Below the pieces are notes generated by a model. The model was not told where the DNA came from and searched no databases. It worked only from the letters and a program-made list of their open reading frames with translations. Shown piece after piece: positions 36,110 to 49,900 of a stretch of 64,000 bases of DNA (position 1 is the first letter of the stretch; every line of letters begins with the position of its first letter). The stretch lies in NCBI GenBank assembly GCA_032622095.1, contig CP136064.1, positions 191,921,948-191,985,947 of the forward strand, read 5' to 3'. Origin of the DNA: Siphonodentalium dalli (Eukaryota; Mollusca; Scaphopoda; Gadilida; Siphonodentaliidae). The position numbers and the translations under genes are program-made.

Positions 36110-38263
36110 GCTAGTAGTATAAATAAGATAATTTATATTGTTTGTCACTCCATTGGCACATTTTTGTGTTTTTGTTTTGGTAGTTATTGAGTTTGAATTG
36201 TCAGTATGCTCAACACACTAACAGATTCAATGTGAAATCCACAAATTAACCAAACCCCTCTCACGTAAGTCTGATATTACATCATTCTCTCAGGTCACCA
36301 GTACTGTTCAACACTCCCGATACTACCCAAAACGCCCCTTATATAGGTGACAAAGACAGGCGTGTCTTTGTATCCCGCGGGTGTCGGTGATGAACTTTAG
36401 CACGTGTTGTTCACGTTATATTATGTTATATTTTGTTACTTTCTATCCATGGGTCCGGGTGGGCTTATATAGTCTTGCATGTTGCCTGGATCCGGTGCGA
36501 TATCAAAGTGCTGCACAACTAAACTATTAAACAGAAATATCTTAATAGTTTTGTAGTTATCTGATTTGTATACAAAATTTTATTAAGATTATTCACATGC
36601 AAATACAGGTCTTGTTCGAATTTGGGTCCGTTCCGATAAGTTTATGGAATTAAGTCTCTTTTAGACTTAGAATTTGCTGATTATTTTGGTGTTCGGATGA
36701 TAACTTTAGTTATAATTGTCTGACATTTATATAGCCCGTTCCGTACTAATTTATACAAACTCAGCTGATTTATTTTATGAAATATGTCTGCAGTTTGGAT
36801 ATTATACCGTGCTTTATTGTAAGTTAGCCCAATATGCTACCTGTGAATTATCGGTCGATTAGTCTATGGCTGCGCACTCAAAAAACATGAAGGTCAACAA
36901 AATGTGACGTCAAAATATATAATAGTGTGTTTTATTCAGATATGACCCAGTTGGCAGTTGGCCCACCACCGAACAAGATATAGTGTAACACACGCATGCT
37001 CTGTAACTATTGTCATATGAGAATGACTATACGATATCCTTCATATCTGTGTGTTTGTGGGTATTTCCGCCACATGGCAACAAACACTCATTCATCGATG
37101 ATTTGTGTTTGTAAAAATCACTATCATCAATAATTAGTGTTGGTGTGAATCACGCTGCCATGATTGATGATTGTTTTATATTGATGCGGTGATTACCGTA
37201 CTCGTAGGATCTCGCTTCTGTCATACATGGTTGTGTTTGTTTAGTACTAATGCGGTGATTACTCGAAGAATCTCGCCGACATGGCTACAATCAGTGTTTG
37301 TATATATAGCGAGTTTTAGAAAAAATATACTCACCGCCAATGACAATCGAGCACGAAGCCTTGAATGACACACATAACGGTATAAATAATACCATATAGC
37401 TATTACAGAATCATATGCAATTGACATTCATCCAAGTACATAATCCATAAATATTTCCGAAATTAAAGGTATGTAAAAGATCTTGTAAAATTCCATTGCC
37501 GTTCCATTCCATTCCAAATCGCCGAGTATTTAAAGACTTCAATCTTATTTTAAAGATATTTAAATATAAATTCGCCATAACGCGAACTACCATATATGTC
37601 ACGCAATAATGATGCTTTAATAACTGAAAAAGAAAAAAACGACTAATAACCACTATGACCAACAGATGTCGATACATTTTTTAAAACATATTCTTAAACG
37701 AACTCTTTGGCACAGAAAGACTGATTCGAGTGCTCGAATTCAGAAAGCTTGTTAGTTTCTTCGGCATGCAACAATAAAGAGAGTTCCTTGTTAATTTATT
37801 GATGATATTGCAGAAATAAAGAGCGTTTTTCACTTCTGCTCAAGTATTTTTCTGAGCATATGAAGCCCGAATATAAATATTTCGTGTATTGATAAACCTA
37901 TGTTATGTCTCCTTCCAAATTACGTAGACAACATTTGGAAGTTTGAACGAGCTATGTCCGTTTAAACCAAATCACACCAATCTCACAAAGAAAGGAGGCA
38001 AAACCATTCACGAATTTTTTTAATCACAACCCGTTACTCTGAAATGAAGTAATGGTTGGTTCTCTTGCACGATTGATAAACCAAATTCAACAGTGCATAT
38101 TTGAATTGCACACAGTAAAATAACATGCATGCCATTTTCTGCCAGTCATGCTCTCGCGTTAACTTAAACTTTTCGACTACATACCAAAATTATTTTGATA
38201 ATAAATAATTTGCGCGATAATTTTTAATGTACCCATGTTTTACTTCCAGATTGCCACATAACT
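36110..38263 (+). promoter_or_regulatory. 5' flank of T-box unit E, with a 425-bp deletion
   Basis: The unit start GGGTGGGCTTATATAGTCTT lies at about 36450. At about 38001 AGGAGGCAAA joins directly to ACCATTCACG, removing about 425 bp present in C, D, F and G (19332-19745 in C), apparently between CAAAA repeats. The acceptor TTTTACTTCCAG ends at 38249. Confidence 0.55.
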
Positions 38264-41200
38264 ATGATCAGCAACACCATGTATGGGTACGGTGCGCAGG
38301 CAGTGCCTTACCACGGCACACAAGGGTATACTTTGCCAACGAACCTTTCTCCGTCCAGCTTCCAGATGGCCAACCTGCATATGTATCCTGTTGCAATGCC
38401 AACACAAGCATCATTCTGTGGTATGTCATAATGAAAAGGATATAATTATATGCTGTAGTGATAGTGTTGACTAAAATCGTCTTTGAATTTTACCTGCAAC
38501 GGATGAATTTGATGTCATGCTATATACGAGGAAATGCTACAAATATATATCGACAATAGTTGTAACACGCGATACAAATATGGTTCACGATAATTACACA
38601 TACTAATTGTGCTTTTGATGCGATGTTGTCTATCGGAAGATCTTTCCAGACTATAACATCATTATACTTGGATATTACAAAACTATTTGAAATGCTAGAT
38701 TTAAATTAACCATTGATTGCTTTATGTTCAAAACAGTTTAACGCCAAAACTGTTCTTATCATTCTTTCAACCAAATTAATATATTTCGACACGAAGAGCT
38801 CCCTTCGCCGCCGTTAGTCCTTCTGTATTATAGCATTGTGCAATTTGAGGACATACATTTTACCTATTCTATCTCTTCCAAATAAAACACTGTTTTTTGC
38901 TAAAACTTTATGTCTTTATGTTTCAATTTAAGATATGAAGAACACAGTTAGTCACGTAAAGATGCCACATATTCAGACAACGTTTCCTCCAGTTAGCTCT
39001 ACACCGCCCGCGATCGCATCACCATCAGAAGATGACCACGTGACAATCACTTTAGACAACAAGGATCTATGGGATAGATTCAACACGATAGGCACAGAGA
39101 TGATTGTGACCAAACCAGGAAGGTTCGTATTTGTTTGTGTTTTGTTTTTGGGCAATCCTTGCATGGCAATATTATAATAATATAGAATAATATTAGAATA
39201 ATTGTTGTCTGAATTCGTAGACGTTCCAACATTTTACCATCTAGTAAAACGCAAAAGACCATGCGTGTGTGTGAGAAGCTGTTTATCACATAACCATGTG
39301 CACCATTAACTCTTGTAAATTTATAGATAATCTATGTATATATTAAATCAAGTACAAACTTTCTGCAACTTTTATTGATGCTTTTAATACTTGGAGGTCA
39401 GTAATCAATATGTATGTATTACCATCGGTGTATCGATATATACACTGTATAATTCCGCCTTATTTTAGAACGAACCCGTCGATTTTGCCTGTCCTGAAAA
39501 TTTGTGTTATTTTTTTTCTTCAGACGAATGTTTCCCTTCGTGAAAGTGAGCTGTCAGAAGCTATCACAAAAGGCCAAATATGTCGTCTTAGCTGACGTCA
39601 CCCCAGCCGACAACTGCAGATATAAATACCAGAACACCAGCTGGACTGTGACCGGAAAGGGCGAGCCACATACATCAGCCAGAATGTACGTTCACCCGGA
39701 CTCCCCGGCTCCGGGATCATTCTGGATGAAGAAACCCATCTCCTTCAACAAAATGAAGATTACTAACAACCCAAACGACAAAAAAGGCCATGTAAGTTAA
39801 TTTCATTGGCACATAGGACAATTAAATCTCGATTCATAGCCGATATGCATGTATACGTGTGACCGATGTATCTCAATTAGATGTTATCGTACATCCTGTA
39901 TTTTTTTTATTTACGGCTTTATTATGTATGTTATCTTCAAAAGATGATCGTCACAATATTCTGAAATGAGTTTGTATGCATATGTTGGAGTCAGCGTGTG
40001 TTATATAGTGATTATACATTGAAAATAACTGGACGTATTCTACATCACAGTACCTTCAATGATATCTCAAGATTTGCGAAGTGTTTCCAAAGTGGCTAAT
40101 TAACATATTTTTGTTGTGAATATACTTAAGAAATGAATGTAGTTGGTGTGTTATTGTGGGATACGGCGCTGTGGTCGTTTGTGGAACATTGTATCATAAA
40201 CCGAGAAGCTTAATGTGCCACAATGACTACAACGCCGAATCCCCCAATAACACACACTTCATTTTTTTATATTTATGTAGCTTTTAAATATTCCCATAAA
40301 AAGCTGAATGTAATCTTATTTATTTTCACAAAATCTGCCGATACGATACATTAAGTCAGTCCAATATAAGATTAGCTACGATAACGTGATCGATCGATAT
40401 AAATAACTGGCTTCAGATGCAATTCGGCTGACCTCTTAAAAGCACGCCCAATGTTTCTGCTGACCGCGTTTATTGATTAGTTCAGATTAGGTCAACCGTG
40501 TGTAACTTCCTGTTCGTGATACACTCTTCGAATTATTGGGATGTAAACCGGGTGACCCAATTGGCAGTTGACCAATAACCAAACATGATTTAGTTTAACA
40601 CATACGGGCTATTAAAATATATACAATTGAACACAGGCATGTGTGCCCATAATTTGTCATGCAAACATATTTTGAATCATGTATTATTTCCCCTAAACAT
40701 GCCATCATATTCATATCCTAACTATTGTGTTTCTCTGTCCACAGATCATCCTGAACACGATGCAGAAGTACCAACTGCGCGTCCACATCGTTAGAGCCAA
40801 CGACACAAGTTCACTCAACTGGGGAAAGTTCAAGACATCTAGCTTCGACGAGACAAAGTTCATAGCAGTTACTGCCTATCAAAGTGAAGAGGTAAGAACT
40901 TTTATCAGCTTCCTTTAACATAAGTTCATGTTCACCAACTGACGTGTTATATAACTAGAACTTCAGAAGTTTTGTCTTGGGTGGTTAAAACACAAAGTCA
41001 ATTGAAAGTTGCATTGAAAGTATTTCACAAGTACAGGCTAAAGACTGTCAGTAATAACATTTATTTTTTGTATCTAAATAAACAAAAATCTTTATTTGAA
41101 GTAAATAGCAGACCAAGCTTCAATATCTCCGAAAATACTTGATTTTTCATGGCGCTTTGCTTAACCAGATTTGTGCTCATTATGCTATCTATTATTTTCA

Positions 41201-42975
41201 GTGTACCAAGTTGAAGGTTGACAATAATCCGTTCGCAAAGGGCTTCAGGGATAACAGAAGGTAAGTCTGAAATAATTCTTAAATTCTGAATATGGGAGAA
41301 TATATAGTGGGTACGATTTTCCAAATTGCTTCTTTTCGCTCTGTAATAAAAAGTCTCGTTTGATTTTGTAATATAAAATAAAAAAGATGAAGTTATGTTT
41401 CCCAATTATGATGGGTTGAGTAAGTTTGAAAACGACCAGTGAATGGTTCATTGGATCCTTGCATGGTAACGCTAACATCTAATAGTATGCACGCAGATGG
41501 ATGCAGGATATATTAGTTCACTCAAGACCGCAATATCGGGCACATATGACATTTAATCGTTTTCTCTTTCTTCACAGGACATGCTTCGGAGGAAAGCGAC
41601 CATCACTTGATGACAAAGAAAACCAGTTCCTTCCAGGTAATTGAGATGTTATCAAATTATATAGATTCGCAATATCGTTACACCATGTTTGTTAATTTTA
41701 CAAACATATTACAAGTGTTTCAGTTTCAATAATACCACGATTTGCTTAATATTACCACACATACTTACTTGTAAATACCACATCAAATTCGAGGAAACAA
41801 TCAGATATTAGTTCTCATGTATTAGTCGCTCTTAACTTGAATATAATTTATGAAGACAACATTTATCACGTAACATACCGACCGTCAATGAATTGACCAG
41901 ATTCCAGCATTGGTACAGTATCTATCAATTTGCTCTCACTTTTAACTATTTTGCACAACTTAGAAGCAATTGCGAAGGTTTTAACTGTTAGAAAGATTAT
42001 TTGATTTATATTTTAAAAAACGACTGTAAATTTCTTAACTTTCTCAGATATTGAAACCATTTTGTACCCCACATGCAAACATGTAACATAAAAACACATA
42101 ACATGAAAACATTTCTACTTGCAGGAGTTTATCCGGAAGCAAAGCGTCAGCGAATTGAACCACATATCTCATCACCAGAACTTCGGATTCTGAAAGATCA
42201 AGACGAGATGTGCCCAAAATACGTCACTGACCACACCCACAGCTTCACAACAGAGTCTCGTGCCGATGGTGCTGTCTGCTCCCCAGATTCGAACGATTTC
42301 TCCACCAACCATTCGCCTTCGTCGGTTGAAACATACGCGAGTGAATACGCAGAAAAGACACCATCTCCTCGCAACGTATCACCGTCTAGTGACTCATTGA
42401 AATACACCAACTACAACTACAACAGTGTATCTGAAAGATCGTCACATAGCAACGAATTACTCATCGCTCCAACAACAACCGTGTCGCATCGCAACCAAAC
42501 CATGAATCCAGAAGTGTCCACACCACCTCAGAACCAACTGTATGAACAACTTGTGGCTGGATTCGGCATTCCATCGATAGCTTCATTGTCATCACCCCAG
42601 GTTATTCGGAGAGCAGTAGACAATAGGAATTCCTTTGACTTTAAGCCAACGGTGTTCAACTTCATGGGGTCTTCGCCAACACAAAGCCAACCCTTCATAT
42701 GCGATCCACTGAATCTATCAACAAAGAGCGAGTCGACCAATCTGCAGGCTGCCTCGAGTGATGTCTTATCGCCACCCACGATGCCAAAACAGGGCGCATT
42801 CGACATAAACCTGCTTCCAACACCCACCGCTATCGACTTTCCACAGAATCAAGACTCCAACTGCAGCCTGGGACCATTCTCTGTTGACTACACAAATTCT
42901 TATATCCGCCAGAATCCCAGTGGACTGTTTGATCATCTACCGATCATGCCCCTCCATTCTACAGCACTGATCTGA
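38264..42975 (+). CDS. T-box transcription factor copy E
   Basis: Exons are 38264-38420, 38933-39122, 39524-39791, 40745-40891, 41202-41260, 41578-41636 and 42125-42975: 576 residues, all GT-AG. The T-box is complete, with consensus TNN (KITNNPNDKKGH) and Cys in DNCRYKY. Exon 4 has FDETKF, as in A and B, where C, D, F and G have FNETKF. The last exon carries three private replacements in a short stretch (SPQVIRRAVDNRNSF where D and F have SPQGIPRAVDNTNSF) and Pro for Leu before QNQDSN. The DNA-binding domain looks sound. This is the only unit with no insertion between exons, but it has lost 425 bp of upstream sequence, which could change its expression. Confidence 0.9.
40136..40263. repeat. 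Long inverted repeat in intron 3 of copy E
   Basis: Same hairpin as in C, with small arm differences (AATGACTACAACG, CACTTCATT). Confidence 0.8.
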
Positions 42976-43995
42976 AAGTGAAACCTGCTATTGATTTCTA
43001 GGACAACCTAGTTCATGACCACTCATTGTGCTTTTTTCTTGTGCTATACCTCAAACTTACAATGTGTTGCTACTGGCATTTAAGTATATTATCTATAGTT
43101 GTCGCTCCATACATAGTATTTAAGTTGTTGTTGCGTTTTTATGTGCATATGAACTAGTCATGACATTAGTTGTTAATTTTGTTGAGATATATAGTATTTT
43201 ACGTGAATCCAATATGTATTAAATATGTATGAATAAACAAATTTCGATCAAGAATTTCTTTAATCATCACAATCCTTTTGAGGGTTTCTCCCCCTTGGTA
43301 CGCGGGATTCATGTCATTTTCAGGCGGTACGCATGATTCATACCCCACTGTCAATCTTCCAGGATGGTAGTCCGTATTCAATTAAAAGTCTGGTACGAGA
43401 CTTTGGTGGCGATAAATTGTTATTTTGATGGCTAGAATGGTATTACGTCCATTTATTTTTGTATTTTTTCTCTTCTCGTTTTAGCGAAAGTGTTTGTGGG
43501 TTTTTTTTTAAATTTATTAACGTATCATTACTTCCGCTCTATTTAATTCAAGCTTTTTATCCGATCTGGACCTTCCTTACGAAAAATATAATTTTGGTAC
43601 ACATGTACATCTTATCAGATTAGCATATATTAACACCTATTTCCTTGTCCTGTTTGAAAAAAAACCAATCAGGATAATCAGGGTAATTTACTAAGTTTTC
43701 TCCTTTTATTTTGCGTCTCTTACTTATATATTTTAATCTGTACAGGTATGATACCTGACCTTTATATGAACTTATGAACCATGTAAATATCTCGAATCTG
43801 CACATATACTCTCCTATGATGGAGGCAAACAAACATTATCATGGGGAGTCCCGATGTGTCCCTTTAATGTTTTTTGTAGTTTGTAGTTGTAGTTGCTGAG
43901 CGAATCGTGTGGTGCGTGAAATGAGGAACGGGGCCCGTGTAATAATGTTAAAATGGTTTTAGTTGTGTTAGTTATGTCAGACTGCCTTGCAATCA
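42976..43995 (+). other. 3' UTR and 3' flank of unit E
   Basis: As in D, but with about 18 bp deleted near 43363 (CTTCCAGGA joined to TGGTAGTCC) and a short deletion near 43842. No gene. Confidence 0.65.
43232..43237 (+). promoter_or_regulatory. Polyadenylation signal, copy E
   Basis: AATAAA in the conserved context after the stop codon. Confidence 0.7.
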
Positions 43996-44400
43996 GGGAG
44001 TGTTTTAGACGGGTCAAATCGTGAACCCGACCTAACCTTGACCTTTAAAATGGTCAATTCAAGGTCAAATCGCGCATTTTGACGGGATTTCGACGAAATT
44101 TGATACCTAGGGATACTTTTGTCCGGAAGTGTTTTGGACGGGTCAAGACGTGACCCCGATCTGACATTGACCTTCAAAATGGTCAATTTAAGGTTAAATC
44201 GCGCCTTTCGACGGGATTTCGACGAAATTTGAAACATTGGAGTACTTTTGTCCGGGGAGTGTTTTGGACGGGTCAAATCGTGACCCCGACCTGACCTTGA
44301 CCTTTAAAATGGTCAATTCAAGGTCAAATCGCGCCTTTTTACGGGATATCGACGAAATTTGATACCTAGGGTTACTTTATTTCCGGGGAGTGTTTTGGAC
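43996..44400. repeat. 129-bp minisatellite downstream of copy E
   Basis: Three full units plus a partial, D/E/F variant. In the second unit AAGGTCA has mutated to AAGGTTA, removing that half-site. Confidence 0.9.
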
Positions 44401-46979
44401 TGCTAGTAGTATAAATAAGATAATTTATATTGTTTGTCACTCCATTGGCACATTTTTGTGTTTTTGTTTTGGTAGTTATTGAGTTTGAATTGTCAGTATG
44501 CTCAACACACTAACAGATTCAATGTGAAATCCACAAATTAACCAAACCCCTCTCACGTGAGTCTGATATTACATCATTCTCTCAGGTCACCAGTACTGTT
44601 CAACACTCCCGATACGACCCAAAACGCCCCTTATATAGGTGACAAAGACAGGCGTGTCTTTGTATCCCGCGGGTGTCGGTGATGAACTTTAGCACGTGTT
44701 GTTCGCGTTATATTATGTTATATTTTGTTACTTTCTATCCATGGGTCCGGGTGGGCTTATATAGTATTGCATGTTGCCTGGATCCGGTGCGATATCAAAG
44801 TGCTGCACAACTAAACTATTAAACAGAAATATCTTAATAGTTTTGTAGTTATCTGATTTGTATACAAAATTTTATTAAGATTATTCACATGCAAATACAG
44901 GTCTTGTTCGAATTTGGGTCCGTTCCGATAAGTTTATGGAATTAAGTCTCTTTTAGACTTAGAATTTGCTGATTATTTTGGTGTTCGGATGATAACTTTA
45001 GTTATAATTGTCTGCCATTTATATAGCCCGTTCCGTACTAATTTATACAAACTCAGCTGATTTATTTTATGAAATATGTCTGCAGTTTGGATATTATACC
45101 GTGCTTTATTGTAAGTTAGCCCAATATGCTACCTGTGAATTATCGGTCGATTAGTCTATGGCTGCGCACTCAAAAAACATGAAGGTCAACAAAATGTGAC
45201 GTCAAAATATATAATAGTGTGTTTTATTCAGATATGACCCAGTTGGCAGTTGGCCCACCACCGAACAAGATATAATGTAACACACGCATGCTCTGTAACT
45301 ATTGTCATATGAGAATGACTATACGATATCCTTCATATCTGTGTGTTTGTGAGTATTTCCGCCACATGGCAACAAACACTCATTCATCGATGATTTGTGT
45401 TTGTAAAAATCACTATCATCAATAATTAGTGTTGGTGTGAATCACGCTGCCATGATTGATGATTGTTTTATATTGATGCGGTGATTACCGTACACGTAGG
45501 GTCTCGCTTCTGTCATACATGGTTGTGTTTGTTTAGTACTAATGCGGTGATTACTCGAATAATCTCGCCGAAATGGCTACAATCAGTGTTTGTATAATAT
45601 AGCGAGTTTTAGAAAAAATATACTCACTGCCGATGACAATCGAGCACGAAGCCTTGAATGACACACATAACGGTATAAATAATACCATATAGCTATTACA
45701 GAATCATATGCAATTTACATTCATCCAAGTACCTAATCCATAATTATTTCCGAAATTAAAGGTATGTAAAACATCTTGTAAAATTCCATTGCCGTTCCAT
45801 TCCATTCCAAATCGCCGAGTATTTAAAGACTTCAATCTTATTTTAAAGATATTTAAATATAAATTCGCCATAACGCGAACTACCATATATGTCACGCAAT
45901 AATGATGCTTTAATAACTGAAAAAGAAAAAAAACGACTAATAACCACTATGACCAACAGATGTCGAAACATTTTTTTAAACATATTCTTAAACGAACTCT
46001 TCACGCACAGAAAGACTGATTCGAGTGCTCGAATTCAGAAAGCTTGTTAGTTTCTTCGGCATGCAACAATAAAGAGAGTTCCTTGTTAATTTATTGATGA
46101 TATTGCAGAAATAAAGAGCGTTTTTCACTTCTACTCAAGTATTTTTCTGAGCATATGAAGCCCGAATATAAATATTTCGTGTATTGATAAACCTATGTTA
46201 TGTCTCCTTCCAAATTACGTAGACAACATTTGGAAGTTTGAACGAGCTATGTCCGTTTAAACCAAATCACACCAAACTCACAAAGAAAGGAGGCAAAAGT
46301 CTGGATAAAATATATCGAAGTGAGATAAATGTTGAGTTTTTATGAGTTCATCACTGTTCAGCTGATGAGTAATCAGAAACATGTAACAACATACATGCAG
46401 TGATAACAAGGGATCCATAGAGCATGTTAGACAAACAATGGTCAAAATGTATTGCTACCAACTAAACATCAGCCCCGCCAAAGAACATCAGACAACGCAG
46501 TAACAACACTCGCATGTTGAGATGAGGCATACTCAACCACGACTAATTATGAGCACAAAGCTGGTCTTTTTCGTTAAATGGGAGTGCTCGTCGTGGCAGA
46601 GCATTTCATTCTCTCAACTGATAACCTGAGTAATATCTCTTCAGGATTTTATACAGCTTTATATCAGGTAACTCTTACACAGAATTCACTCTGTGACCAG
46701 ACAATATGAGTTTTCAAAACCATTCACGAATTTTTTTAATCACAACCCGTTACTCTGAAATGAAGTAATGGTTGGTTCTCTTGCACGATTGATAAACCAA
46801 ATTCAACAGTGCATATTTGAATTGCACACAGTAAAATAACATGCATGCCATTTTCTGCCAGTCATGCTCTCGCGTTAACTTAAACTTTTCGACTACATAC
46901 CAAAATTATTTTGATAATAAATAATTTGCGCGATAATTTTTAATGTACCCATGTTTTACTTCCAGATTGCCACATAACT
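44401..46979 (+). promoter_or_regulatory. 5' flank of T-box unit F
   Basis: Unit start GGGTGGGCTTATATAGTATT at about 44750. Collinear with C and G throughout, including the segment missing from E. The acceptor before exon 1 ends at 46965. T-box core GGTGTGA lies near 45434 and TCACACC near 46267. Confidence 0.5.
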
Positions 46980-49900
46980 ATGATCAGCAACACCATGTAT
47001 GGGTACGGTGCGCAGGCAGTGCCTTACCACGGCACACAAGGGTATACTTTGCCAACGAACCTTTCTCCGTCCAGCTTCCAGATGGCCAACCTGCACATGT
47101 ATCCTGTTGCAATGCCAACACAAGCATCATTCTGTGGTATGTCACAATGAAAAGGGTATAAGTATATGCTGTAGTGTTAGTGTTGACTAAAATCGTCTTT
47201 GAATTTTACCTGCAACGGATGAATTTGATGTCATGCTATATACGAGGAAATGCTGCAAAATATATATCGACAATAGTTGTAACACGCGATACAAATATGG
47301 TTCACGATAATTACACATACCAATTGTGCTTTTGATGCGATGTTGTCTATCGGAAGATCTATCCAGAATATAACATCATCATACTTGGATATTACAAAAC
47401 TATTTGAAATGCTAGATTTAAATTAACCATTGATTGCTTTATGTTCAAAACAGTTTAACGCCAAAACTGTTCTTATCATTCTTTCAACCAAATTAATATA
47501 TTTCGATACGAAGAGCTCCCTTCGCCGCCGTTAGTCCTTCTGTACTATAGCATTGTGCAATTTGAGGACATACATTTATTCTATATCTTCCAAATAAAAC
47601 ACTGTTTTTTGCTAAAACTTTATGTCTTTATGTTTCAATTTAAGATATGAAGAACACAGTTAGTCACGGACAGATGCCACATATTCAGGCAACGATTCCC
47701 CCAGTTAGCTCTCCACCGCCAGCGACCGCAGCACCATCAGAAGATGACCACGTGACAATCACTTTAGACAACAAGGATCTATGGGATAGATTCAACACGA
47801 TAGGTACAGAGATGATTGTGACCAAACCAGGAAGGTTCGTATTTGTTTGTGTTTTGTTTTTGGGCAATCCTTGCATGGCAATATTATAATAATATATATA
47901 GGTTATCACCACCATGTGTGTTTCTGAGATCCGTATTCAAGTCGAGCTGCCTTCTCTGGGCAGTCTATCGACGAGTCCGTAGGACGAGTCGATAGACAGC
48001 CCAGAGAAGGCAACGAGACTTGAATACGGATCTCGGAAACACACGGGGTGATGATAACCAATTTATCTTACAATTCGTCCCATAAAAATTCAATAAAACT
48101 CAATTTAAAACAGGAACTATTTTATTACGCGCAACACACAACGTACACAATATTCTCAGCACGCGACGTTGTGATAAGTCAAATTCTGGAAAAATTCACG
48201 TCACTATTCAAATTCACTTTGGCTGGAATCCGATTCAATGAAGAGGCGACGATATTTTCGTTTCATATGTTCGACATAATTGTCACTTTTAACAGGATAA
48301 TTGTATTATTTTATGGTGCAATCTCCTTGGATAGTGATAGAGTTGGCGAGAGGCATTGCCGGAGATGACTGTCCATTCCGAGTTTTGGTGAATTTTGAAC
48401 TTTCCGACACTTCGACAATCGAGTTCTGACTCGCACTAAAATAACCCATTAAACTTCATTTAGAGGAAATGCACTAAATCACGGACTTTTCGTAAGTATT
48501 GTGTTTTATATCCTTAACATAAGATGAAATTAATTTGATTTTCCATTCTGTATTTTATCGAATAAAAAATGCATTCAGTAGCTTTTGATCAAGACCGTAT
48601 ACTGAATTACGGGGAATTCCCTACTTCGCTAAAATAGAAATTGTCAAAATAGTCCGTATTCGTGCGCGCTGTTAACAATGTGTAAACTTCGTTACTTTTT
48701 CGATTTCCAAAATTTTTTGGGTGTAGTGGTTATTTTGAGCTTTTTGGGCCCTGTCTCCACATTTAGTCAACTTTATTGAACTAATTATTGATTATTTTAC
48801 ATTCGTAGTACACGAGTATATTATTTTACGACTTTTAGTTGGTTATTTAGACGTTTTGTTTTGAAAACAAGCCAGTTGTCGAAACGCACGTGCACCAGCT
48901 GTTGCCATCGAAGATATCCTTGTTGCCATCCAGGATACAAGATCGGAAATCGCCTAGGCGTTTTCGCGTGTATTTGATGAAATATAGCTATATTGTAAGA
49001 TAAAGAATAATATTAGAATAATTGTTGTCTGATTTCGTAGACGTTCCAACATTTTACCATCTAGTAAAACAAAAAAGACCATGCGTGTGTGTGAGAAGCT
49101 GTTTATCACATAACCATGTGCACACTTAACTCTTGTTAATTTATAGATAATCTATGTATATATTAAATCAAGTACACACTTTCTGCAACTTGTATTGATG
49201 CTTTTAATACTTGGAGGTCAGTAATCAATATGTATGTATTACCGTCGGTGTATCGATATATACACTGTATAATTCCGCCTTATTTTAGAACGAACCCGTC
49301 GATTTTGCCTGTCCTGAAAATTTGTGTTATTTTTTTTTCTCCAGACGAATGTTCCCCTTCGTGAAAGTGAGCTGTCAGAAGCTATCACAAAAGGCCAAAT
49401 ATGTCGTCTTAGCTGACGTCACCCCAGCCGACAACTGCAGATATAAATACCAGAACACCGGCTGGACTGTGACCGGAAAGGGCGAGCCACATACATCAGC
49501 CAGAATGTACGTTCACCCGGACTCCCCGGCTCCGGGATCATTCTGGATGAAGAAACCCATCTCCTTCAACAAAATGAAGATTACTAACAACCCAAACGAC
49601 AAAAAAGGCCATGTAAGTTAATTTCATTGGCACATAGGACAATTAAATCTCGATTCATAGCCGATATGCATGTATACGTGTGGCCGATGTATCTCAATTA
49701 GATGTTATCGTACATCCTGTATTTTTTTTATTTACGGCTTTATTATGTATGTTATCTTCAAAAGATGATCGTCACAATATTCTGAAATGAGTTTGTATGC
49801 ATATCTTGGAGTCAGCGTGTGTTATATAGTGATTATACATTGAAAATAACTGGACGTATTCTACATCACAGTACCTTCAATGATATCTCAAGATTTGCGA

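Noticed and set aside
47960-48000. Hammerhead-ribozyme-like centre of the F hairpin (CGACGAGTCCGTAGGACGAG)
   Set aside because: It resembles the hammerhead stem II with flanking GA/GA, but the CUGANGA box reads TCGACGA and GAAA reads GAGT. The arms also pair directly with each other, leaving no third stem or cleavage triplet. The likeness follows from the symmetric GA mismatches.
48048-48368. 106-codon open frame in the F insertion
   Set aside because: No motif or homology that I recognise; AT-rich DNA of this length yields such frames by chance.
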